Source: Thelonectria olida
Taxonomy: Eukaryota; Ascomycota; Sordariomycetes; Hypocreales; Nectriaceae
Direction: 5' to 3'
Assembly (NCBI GenBank): GCA_020736575.1
Contig: JAGPYM010000001.1
Span: forward strand, 1,302,001-1,366,000
DNA: 64,000 bases
Shown: in pieces, positions 24,792 through 32,843 of the stretch
Layout: every line of letters starts with the position of its first letter
Position numbering within the stretch: position 1 is the stretch's first letter
Made by a program: the position numbers and the translations under genes
Notes under the pieces: generated by a model
The model's input: only the letters and a program-made list of their open reading frames with translations
Database searches by the model: none
What the model was told of the DNA's origin: nothing

Positions 24792-27056
24792 CTATGAAAT
24801 GAGGCCCTGAGGTCGGTTGTCTTGCATCTCTTGCACTACAACATCATACCACGCATACAGAGCTTCGTCCATGTCGACCATGCCGCCCTCGAGAAAGTCA
24901 TTCACCTGATCGAGGTACGTCTCCATGCTTTCGCCCGCAGGGTACATCATGTCATCGTCTCCCTGGAAGTCGAGAACACCGGTCGTGTCGTAGGCTCCTC
25001 CTCTGGTCGGGGGCACTTCCGTGTTTCGTATCGACGACTCGTAGGCGGATGCGTCGGTGGGCGTTGCGTCTTCGTAGACTTTGCTTCTTACAGCTCGAAA
25101 CAGGTCACGGTAGCGAATGAGGTTCGGAGCCTTCATGTGAGAAACTCCACGGTCGATGAGGCCGAGACAAAACGCCGTGTCGTTTTCGTGGCGGTGAGAT
25201 GCTCGTACGCTCTGGGTCCTGCTGGACTGAGGCATCGCTTTGTTCTGCCTATCGCCGGGGAACCTCGTTAAAACAATGTCCACAGACCTTCTCGTCACGA
25301 TGCTTACCAGTCACAATACAAAGCAGCGAGCCCGACAAGCAACACTGAATGCAATTGTTTGAAGCATCTGCAAACTGCCGAGATGCCAAACTCGGTCTCA
25401 ATCATGGACCACTGGTGCACCGCGCTCGAAGCAGCCTTGGAACATGACGATATCATCTGCCGCGACGGAATCATAAAGGTCGGAGAGGGCCGATGGAGCA
25501 GGAGCTGAAGAAGGCAATACTCGACCTTCATCTCGGAATACTCGCGTGAGGGCTTCAAATCTAGTTCTTCGAGCTGTCTCTTCCAGCTCTCTAACTCCTT
25601 GCGGACTTCATCTGACCGGGCGCAGATCTGCTGGAAGGACGTGTTCATTGCCTTGCCGTCGGGTCCTCTGGCAATGTAGATGGACTCGAGGATGCGTCCG
25701 GAAATTCGTCTCAAGGATATCATTCGACGAAACAGTTCGACCGTGTGCTTGTGGAAGACTGGCGCGGCTGACGCCTCTGTGCTGCTTAGAACGTCCAAAG
25801 ATGACGGCGACGGCAACATCGCATGAATCGCATGGTCTCTGATGGACAGCACACGGCCCGTGATGACTGCCACATGCCTGCGAGGTTATAAGTCAGGGGC
25901 AAAGCTGAGAAGATGGAGGGTTAGGACGCATACCTTTCTAGATTATATGCGCACCACCAAGTGCGGTTTCGAATCTCCATCTCTTCGGCCGTGAACCCCC
26001 AGTCAGTGTTGTGTCGATGGAGACCTAATTCGATGGCGGCAGACATGACGTATCGACTAAGCTGCCATAGGTCGTTGTTGTGGCTTGCGGAAGCAGAGTT
26101 GAGCATCCATATGGTGAGGAGCACAACTGCTTGAATTCCGAACAGATCCCGAGGATGGTCATGAAAAGAGTTGAAGAATCGCAAGCTAGTCTGAAAATAT
26201 GCGACAGCGTCGTTGAGGTCAATCAGTCCTGGCTGCGAGTTACTCTGGCCATCCTCGTCGCTCGCAAGAGCCAGCACAATAAAGACCATGAACTTCTGGT
26301 CGTCGGTACATTGCCTCGGGTTTTGATACATGCTCTGGAACGTTCTTCGAAGGATGGGAAGCTGAAGGACCGGCCACCAGACATGAATGCGAGCGATGTA
26401 GGCGCCGAGGTAGCTTCTTGCGATGGCTTGTGGCGGCAGAGCAGCACATCTCTCGGACAGACACTGGTCCAAGCTGCCACCCAGGCGGCCTGTAGTCCAC
26501 GGGGGTTCGAGGTTCAGCTGCTTGAAGAAGATGCGGGCAAATGTCGAGCCAGCTGCGCTGCCCACTGGAGATGCGACATGGTTAGGATGCGTTAGGGGAC
26601 ATGACAGAGTGGAATGGCTGACCATATTTACTATCCGAGTGAGGACTCGGCCCCCCGATGGCTAGAACACCAACTTCCTCGGCCTCCTTGTGGAGGTCCA
26701 AGTTCTGCGATGGACTGTCTCGTGGTGGTACAAGGTGATTGAGTGTTGCTGCAAGGGGGGGTTGAGCTGTGGTGGTAGAGACGAGAGCGAGCCTCGCTTG
26801 AAGATGGTCAATCTGATTTCGGAGATCTTCAATGGCAGAAAACGGATACGCAACGCATTCGGTAATGTTGCACGCGTCGTTCTGTCGGATGCATGCTGAG
26901 CATTTAGGAACCTTTTGGTCGCACTGCCGTCGGGGTGAGCCGAGGGACGAATGGGGGGGGGATTGGGCCGGCTACCTTTACTTTGCGTGCATGGCACCGA
27001 CTGCAGGCCTTGGAGACGGACGGCTTGATCAGGCTGGGTTCTAATTCGCTATTCAT
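24792..27056 (-). CDS. Zn2Cys6 fungal transcription factor, 679 aa
   Basis: Five exons: 27056-26976, 26923-26623, 26564-25934, 25877-25308, 25248-24792; introns of 52, 58, 56 and 59 nt; every join keeps frame. The zinc cluster is complete: Cys18, 21, 28, 35, 38 and 45 in the pattern C-X2-C-X6-C-X6-C-X2-C-X6-C, and the first intron falls exactly before Cys28. A short coiled-coil heptad stretch (about 55-72) would dimerise it. The middle part matches the fungal-specific TF domain (PF04082 type): YVGSAAGSTFARIF near 127, then SRYVMSAAIELGLHR and RNRTWWCAYNLER. The C-terminus is acidic (GDDDMMYPAGESMETYLDQ), a likely activation region. It is divergent from the aminotransferase gene; palindromic CGG-N6-CCG sites in that shared promoter suggest autoregulation and control of its neighbours. 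The family of its target pathway is unknown. Confidence 0.92.
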
Positions 27057-27076
27057 GGCTTATGGAGAGCGCTGGG

Positions 27077-27087
27077 CCGAGTCCGAG
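27077..27087. promoter_or_regulatory. two direct CCGAG half-sites in the divergent promoter
   Basis: CCGAG occurs at 27077-27081 and again at 27083-27087, the same half-site that forms the two full palindromes downstream. They lie immediately upstream of the start codon of the Zn2Cys6 gene. Weak by themselves. Confidence 0.4.
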
Positions 27088-27128
27088 ATGGTCGGGGAGT
27101 GTGTGAGAGGTGAAGAATGGAACGACGC

Positions 27129-27144
27129 CTCGGTCGTATCCGAG
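27129..27144. promoter_or_regulatory. palindromic Zn2Cys6 site CTCGG-N6-CCGAG, copy 1
   Basis: Exact inverted repeat CTCGG / CCGAG with a 6-nt spacer, in the 267-bp divergent promoter between the regulator (start 27056) and the aminotransferase (start 27324). Zn2Cys6 dimers of the Ppr1/UaY type are known to bind CGG-N6-CCG; that this regulator binds here is inference. Confidence 0.75.
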
Positions 27145-27168
27145 ATGACAGATGGTGGTGGAGTAGGT

Positions 27169-27184
27169 CTCGGTCGCGCCCGAG
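27169..27184. promoter_or_regulatory. palindromic Zn2Cys6 site CTCGG-N6-CCGAG, copy 2
   Basis: Exact second copy, 40 bp after the first (about four helical turns), so two dimers could sit on the same face of the helix. The spacer begins TCG as in copy 1 but then differs, which suggests that the arms are what is conserved. Confidence 0.75.
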
Positions 27185-27323
27185 GGAGCATCTGTTGACC
27201 AGACGAGGCCACTTTGAAGACGAGGTGGCAAGTCGTCTTTGTCTTTGTTTTTATTAACGAGCATTGTCTCATAGTCTCATCTTATTCCATCATTCTCGCC
27301 GAGTGCCTCATATCTCTGACAAG

Positions 27324-28500
27324 ATGCCGTCTTCGCACGCCAACGGAAGCAACGGCGTGGGCGCCACCCATGCCACCGTTCCGAATTCCAAGAACGAGTC
27401 TATTGTTGTGAGTATTCGCACCTGTGCGTGCCTGCTTGCTGCTTCGAAGACTGAGAGTTGCTCACAATACGTGCATCTAGATTGGAATGCGTGATGGAGT
27501 AACCGGCGACTTCAATCTCGTCCCTAGGGAACAGGCCGTTGTGTCCGTGTTCGACTCCAACTTTCTCGTTGGCGATGGCATCTGGGTTTGTCCACGTCCA
27601 TCAGGACCATTCGCTCTAGCCGGCAACTAACGACTTTGACAGGAAGGCATCCGCGCCAACAGAGGCAAGGTCCAATTCGCCAAGGATCACATAGATAGGC
27701 TTTTCCAGGCCGCCAAGGCAATGTACATGGATCTCGGCCTCACAAAGGGAGCCCTCCTCAGCCTCATTCACGACACTCTCGATGCCAACAACATGTCTGA
27801 TGAAGCTCATGTCCACATGCGACTCGTTGTGAGCCGCGGCGTCAAGTCAACACCATACCAGAACCCTCACGTCAACATTGGTCTGCCACTCATTGTCATC
27901 ATCCCAGAGGTCAAGGCCGTCGACCCATCATCCAAGTCCCGAGGCCTCAGGCTGGGCACGACGTGGGTTCGTCGAGGGCCTCCCGACGTCAAGGACGAAC
28001 AATGGAATCACATTTCGAAAGCTACAGACGTGCAAGCCTGCATCAGCGCAAACGTGATGAGCGTTGACGAAGCCTTGATGCTGGATCTGCGAGGGTTCGT
28101 CAAGACATGCAACTCGGTCAACTTCTTCATCATCCGCGGGAACGAGGTGTGGGCGCCCACAAAAGACAACCAGATGCAGGGTATCACGCGGCAGAGGACG
28201 ATTGACGTCTGCCGCGCTCACGGCATTGTTGTTCGGGAGCTGGACTTTGCTTTGACTGAGGTGTACGGAGCTGATGAGGCATTCTGCACGGGGACGTTTC
28301 CCTCGCAGATCCACGTCGTGGAAGTTGACGGTCGGACGATTGGCGATGGCAAGAGGGGACCTGTGACGGAGAAGATCCAGCAACTGTATGCTGAGCTCGT
28401 GAAGAGGGATGTGGCAAGATCGCGAGAGGAAATCATGGCCGAGTTGGAAGCGCCACGCGATCTGAGCTTCCTCAAGACTATTGGCGTCTACTTAGAATGA
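27324..28500 (+). CDS. PLP-dependent class IV aminotransferase, 348 aa
   Basis: Three exons, 27324-27407, 27481-27585, 27643-28500; introns of 73 and 57 nt, both phase 0. The fold-type IV aminotransferase layout is clear: IGMRDGVTGDF and FDSNFLVGDGIWEGIRANRG in the N-terminal lobe, Lys189 in HISKATD as the probable PLP Schiff-base lysine, and the class IV signature around CNSVNFFII...MQGITRQ. The family includes branched-chain, D-amino acid and (R)-selective amine transaminases plus aminodeoxychorismate lyase; sequence alone does not tell which substrate is used. No mitochondrial presequence is evident, so a cytosolic enzyme is likely. It shares a 267-bp divergent promoter with the Zn2Cys6 gene, and the next gene is a permease, so a catabolic or assimilatory role for an imported amine or amino acid is a reasonable inference. 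Confidence 0.9.
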
Positions 28501-28754
28501 GACATTTATTTTGATTTAAAAATCCGAGCTGCCATGAGAGATGAGATTGAGAGCCTTGAAGACAGTATCAATGGCTTGGCAAATCCATTGCGTCTCTTCC
28601 AAGCAGCGACAAGCATGTCATCCTTGGATACAGGAACTTGGCTGACTGCAGGTTTAGACGAAACTCATGGCATTTAACTAACCCGCCCGTTTCTGATAAT
28701 AAACTACGGAAATAGTAAACCGGTCGTAATCTTGGACCCGCGAACTGACAGCAT

Positions 28755-28770
28755 CTCGGTCGAGTCCGAG
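28755..28770. promoter_or_regulatory. palindromic Zn2Cys6 site CTCGG-N6-CCGAG, copy 3
   Basis: Exact match of both arms and spacer length to copies 1 and 2, upstream of the permease. The spacer again starts with TCG. Confidence 0.75.
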
Positions 28771-28812
28771 GGCTGCATTCTTGCTGGGCCGTAACCCGCT
28801 CTGACCAGGTGC

Positions 28813-28828
28813 TTCGGTGTGCACCGAG
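28813..28828. promoter_or_regulatory. near-palindromic site TTCGG-N6-CCGAG, copy 4
   Basis: One mismatch in the outermost base of the left arm; the TCGG-N6-CCGA core is intact. Confidence 0.65.
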
Positions 28829-28842
28829 CTGCAACTGTATAT

Positions 28843-28858
28843 CTCGGGAGCCACCGAG
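28843..28858. promoter_or_regulatory. palindromic Zn2Cys6 site CTCGG-N6-CCGAG, copy 5
   Basis: Exact copy, 30 bp after copy 4 (about three helical turns). Its spacer does not begin with TCG, which argues that the palindrome is selected rather than duplicated as a block. Confidence 0.75.
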
Positions 28859-29136
28859 GATCCTAGTGCAAACGCAATCGGGTGGAACCATGATAACATG
28901 GAGAACGCGAATGCTGGCTCTTCTCACTGGCTGATAAGACGTAGGGATACAGGGTAAACACCCCATCTCTGTGATATATATATCATGCGGAGGGTTGCTG
29001 GACGGAAAACGAGACAGCCATAGGACCAATCAAGGCTGAAGGACTCTTCTCCTGCGAGCAAAGTCCTCACCAAAGGATCCAGCATCTCAAGGTCCATTGC
29101 CTCAATCTCTCATTCAGTGCCCCTAAAGTCTTGACA

Positions 29137-30845
29137 ATGACTTCGCAACACAATCAGGACTACACCTCGAAAGAGATGGAGCAGGAGCCCGTTGTCAAAG
29201 GCCAACTCTCCGGCGCCGACATGGAGTTGAGCGAAGCCCAAGCAAAACGACTCCTGAGGAAGACGGATCTCGTCGTTATGCCCCTCGCTGTTCTCAGCAT
29301 GACACTTGCGTTCCTCGACAAGGCAAGTGACTCGATCACCTCCTGAGCCATCTCATGACTGACTTTAAGCATAGAACGCCCTTGGCTACGCTGCCATCTT
29401 CGGCATCAAAGACGACGCGCACCTCCAAGGCCAGGAATACAGCTGGCTCAGCAGCATCTTCTACTTTGGCTACCTCGCCATGGAATTCCCCAACCTGTGG
29501 CTCATGACCAAGCTTCCCATTGGCAAATACATCGGAGTGTGTCTTTCCCTCTGGGGAATCTGTCTCTGCTTCATGGCTCTGTGCCACAACTTTGCTGGGC
29601 TGGCCACGATCCGATTTCTCCTGGGCGTCTTCGAAGCCGCCCTGCTGCCGTGCATGATGATTGTCAACTCCATGTGGTACAGGCGGGAGGAGCAGCCGCT
29701 CCGCACGGCGTTCTGGTATAATACTTTCGCGGGCGTGTTTGGCGGCATCTTGTCTTATGCCATTGGGCAAATCAACGGGTCCCTAGCGACTTGGAGGGTG
29801 CGTCTCAACCCGTCGTCAAGTGTCGAGTCGACTAACTGTTTCGTGTTTAGTACATTTTCATCATTTACGGCGCGGTGACAGTGGCTTCTGGCGTGCTTCT
29901 CTTCTTTGGTCTTCCAGATTCTCCTTCCAAAGCCTGGTTCTTCACCGAGGAGGAGAAGAAGTTGGCCGTAATTCGCCTTGCGGACAACCAAACCGGCGTC
30001 GAGTCACACAAGGTATGTCGGCAAACCCAGCTGGTGTGCTCACGAGACTGACATATCACCTAGCGATTCAAACCAGCACAGATCCTCGAGGCCCTGTGCG
30101 ATCCCAAGTGCTACTGCATCTGGGTTGGCGCCTTTGGCTACGCCATTGTCAACGCCGGAGTCACAAACTTCAACCCTCTCATCATTGCCGGCTACGGCTT
30201 CAGCAAGACCAAGACGGTCCTGATGGCCACTCCGCAGGCTGCCGTCGCCATGGTCAGCCAGGCCATTCTCACCACCATCTCCTTCTTCGTGCCCAACCTG
30301 CGGTGCTTCTTTTGGATCGCGTCGGCTCTCATCGGCATGATGGGTGCCATTCTGGTCCATGTTCTCAACGCCGAGACGCAGAGAGATGCCTCGCTGGCTG
30401 GCGTCTATCTGATGGGCTTTTACAACGTTCCCTGGGTGTTTCTGCTTAGTCTGTCTTCTTCTAATACTGCTGGTGCCACGAAGAAGAGTTTCATGGGTGT
30501 TTCGATCGCCGTCGTCTATGGTAAGTTCCACCAGACCACTTCGTTCATCTCCAGCAACTGTATCATGGCTAACAAGGGACCTAACTAGCCGTCGGCAACA
30601 TTGTCGGTCCCCAGTTCTACAGGGAGAGCCAAGCGCCCAGATACCCTCTCGGAATCGGATCAATCATGTGCGCCTTTGCTGTGATCGCATTCGTGGGGTT
30701 GGTCTACTATGTTCTCTGCGCCATTGAGAACAAGCGCCGGGATGGAAAGTATGGAAAGCCGCAGGACGTCGCCGAGTCTGGTCTTGAGGCGGAGAGGGAG
30801 GATAAAACGGACGGACAGAACTTCAACTTTAGATATACGTATTAG
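29137..30845 (+). CDS. MFS permease, Dal5/anion:cation symporter type, 494 aa
   Basis: Five exons: 29137-29322, 29375-29797, 29851-30012, 30064-30520, 30589-30845. Intron 1 (52 nt) has a GCAAGT donor, a GC-AG intron; the other three (53, 51, 68 nt) are GT-AG. All joins keep frame. The protein has the layout of the fungal allantoate permease family: a cytosolic N-terminus with RLLRKTDLVVMPL, LDKNALGYAAIFG at the end of helix 1, an FLLGVFEAALLPC stretch in helix 4, MWYRREEQPLRTAFWY after it, a charged central loop, and YAVGNIVGPQFY in the late helices. Members import organic anions such as allantoate, ureidosuccinate, nicotinate or related small molecules at the plasma membrane. The promoter contains three copies of the putative binding palindrome of the neighbouring Zn2Cys6 regulator, so co-regulation with the aminotransferase is likely. 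The substrate is unknown. Confidence 0.9.
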
Positions 30846-30922
30846 GTCGCTGCATGAGATAGTGGTTACTTGGTATGCAGCTGAACCCATGGGACAAATC
30901 TCAAACAGTACCGAACCTGATC

Positions 30923-31834
30923 TTAATACCACCTCTTCATTCCATCCGCAACCATAACATCCTTCCTACCAGGATCCACCACCTTGAGCACCTCCCGCCA
31001 GTCAACCTCCACCATCTCCGGGTCAGGCTCCGCCTCTTCATGCTTTCCAATCGCCGCTGCAGGTGGTTCCTCCTGGTACTCATCCTCCCACTCGGCTCCA
31101 GCCCCGATCCTGGCCCGACGTAGAGTCCCACACACCATGCCTCGCCCTGCCGGATGGAACCGACACCACCCCAGGAGATGCCGCCGCCTGTCGACCCACA
31201 GCCGTGCCGTGAGAAGATACGGGTCTGCCAGCACACGGAGCAGACCCTCCAACGGCGGCCGCACGAACATGGCCAATTCGTCATCCTCCAGATTCGGTGT
31301 CCCGTCACCGGTTCTTCTGGGCGCCTGTCTCTGCTGTTGTCCTTTCTCTCCTTCTGGAGTTCGTACCCATATCGTCAGATGCTCTAGAGACCCCTTGAAC
31401 ACCATGTCCGTCAGCAAGGGCACAAACCCATCGTGCACCCACGCCCGTAGCCGCTCAAACCGGACCTGCAGGTTAGCCATCCTCCGACGGGCATCTCTCG
31501 TCGTCAGCAGAGATGCCGGAGCCCGGTCAACCGCCCCTCCATCTTCCCATGGGGTAAACTCGGAGGCTTCTTGGTCCGCCTCCAGCCGCCGACGAATGTG
31601 CCGCGCATGCGGCCCTGTCGCATCCAGCACAAACTGATTGACTGAAAACAGGAGCGGCGCTGCGATGGCGTGCAGGGACGGGTGCGAGAGAAGCACGGGC
31701 AGTGGATCGATGTCATCGGGGCATGAAGAACAGGGACACAACAGGATAGGTTCTGAGCTTTTGAGGAGCGTAAAGAGGATCAGGTTGAGAATATCGACGG
31801 GAAGATCTAGAAGATTGAGCTTAGGGGTAGACAT
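30923..31834 (-). CDS. F-box-like hypothetical protein, 303 aa
   Basis: Single exon. The start is set at the ATG at 31834 (MSTPKLNLLDLP), because translation upstream of it in the open frame is not protein-like. Residues about 5-50 (LLDLPVDILNLILFTLL) resemble the first helices of an F-box, as in many poorly conserved fungal F-box proteins that feed substrates to SCF ubiquitin ligases. The rest is Arg-rich and has no domain I recognise. It converges on the MFS permease gene, with 77 bp between the stop codons. It has no copy of the CTCGG palindrome in its upstream region. The F-box call is moderate; gene reality is supported by the long intact frame. Confidence 0.65.
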   Translation of the reverse strand: MSTPKLNLLDLPVDILNLILFTLLKSSEPILLCPCSSCPDDIDPLPVLLSHPSLHAIAAPLLFSVNQFVLDATGPHARHIRRRLEADQEASEFTPWEDGGAVDRAPASLLTTRDARRRMANLQVRFERLRAWVHDGFVPLLTDMVFKGSLEHLTIWVRTPEGEKGQQQRQAPRRTGDGTPNLEDDELAMFVRPPLEGLLRVLADPYLLTARLWVDRRRHLLGWCRFHPAGRGMVCGTLRRARIGAGAEWEDEYQEEPPAAAIGKHEEAEPDPEMVEVDWREVLKVVDPGRKDVMVADGMKRWY

Positions 31835-32843
31835 GATGGGTCTGCTTTGCCGTTGGTAATGATGACGAGGATGGGAGGCGATATGTCCAAGGATACCTCG
31901 TTGGTAAGTTATTAGGGTTGATGAAATAGAGCAGTTCGGTCGGAATTGGCTAACAATGCAGCTGGCCTTGGTGGGGTCGGTTATTGCATAGTACCTACCT
32001 AGGTACCTTGGGTACACAACGGCCATGTATATCAAGCACCCTAATAAGTGGTAAGCTTGAGAGAGTGCTCGCTTGAGAACTTGTGCTTTTTAATTTAGTT
32101 TACTTGTCTTGGTATGCTTTGGTTTGTTTGCCTTATTCTGCTTTGGCTTATGTGTCTTATTTGTATCATTTACTATTTATTACTTCTGCCTACCTACTTG
32201 GGTATCTTCGGGGTGCCTGATGCACATGACCTGGAGATACGCTCATCAATTGTCACCTCAATTACCACGGAACTCAGCTGTTCATCTTCTCTGCTTTGTC
32301 ACTGATATTCTCATAGCCATCGTTCGTTCAACCCAGACATTAGTCCTCTATGACCACCCCAGTGCAAGCGAGGTACGTCAACACTGAAGCAATCCTCCGT
32401 TCTGCCAGCTCACTATTCAACTACCGTCATCATCACATTATTGAACATGACAAGACACAACATTTTAAGTTGGTAAAAAGGCTTCATTCCATATTTTCCA
32501 TTCTACCGAGTCTATGCTTAAATTCACAGGCCATCACCCGCTCGTAGCGTTGGCCCAGGGAGCCCGCTTCCATTTGCCCACCTTCATGTAGCTTCATACG
32601 TCGTGACGACTTCGCCTTTCGTCGTTCGTCTCTGTCGAGGACCCATGAACACACAAATGCAGAACTTTTCACGTGCCTCGGTTTCCTTCATCCGAATTAC
32701 CGTAGATCGAAAAAAAAGAAACCGCCTCATCCGCAGGCCTCTTTTGGGCCACATCAGTTTCGTCGTGTCGCAGTCAGGGCAGCTCGACTATCGCCGCCCT
32801 GCGTCCCCTAACCTACAGTCCCAGTATCACGCCCCGCATACAT
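31835..32843. other. intergenic region
   Basis: It contains the promoter of the F-box-like gene, with a strong TACCTAGGTA-like cluster at about 31985-32010, and the 3' flank of SSB1. No coding region supported. Confidence 0.6.

Larger units (their letters stand above)
28501..29136. other. promoter region of the MFS permease with three regulator sites
   Basis: This 636-bp stretch holds the 3' flank of the aminotransferase gene and the permease promoter. Three palindromes of the CTCGG-N6-CCGAG type are clustered at 28755-28858, 279-382 bp before the permease ATG. No coding region is supported. Confidence 0.7.

Noticed and set aside
24792..27056. Identification of the regulator as UaY or Ppr1 itself because of the CGG-N6-CCG sites
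   Set aside because: Those proteins are much longer (about 900-1060 aa) and the residues after the zinc cluster do not look like them; only the site type is shared.
24792..30845. Secondary-metabolite gene cluster
   Set aside because: No polyketide synthase, peptide synthetase, terpene synthase or tailoring oxidase gene lies within the window.
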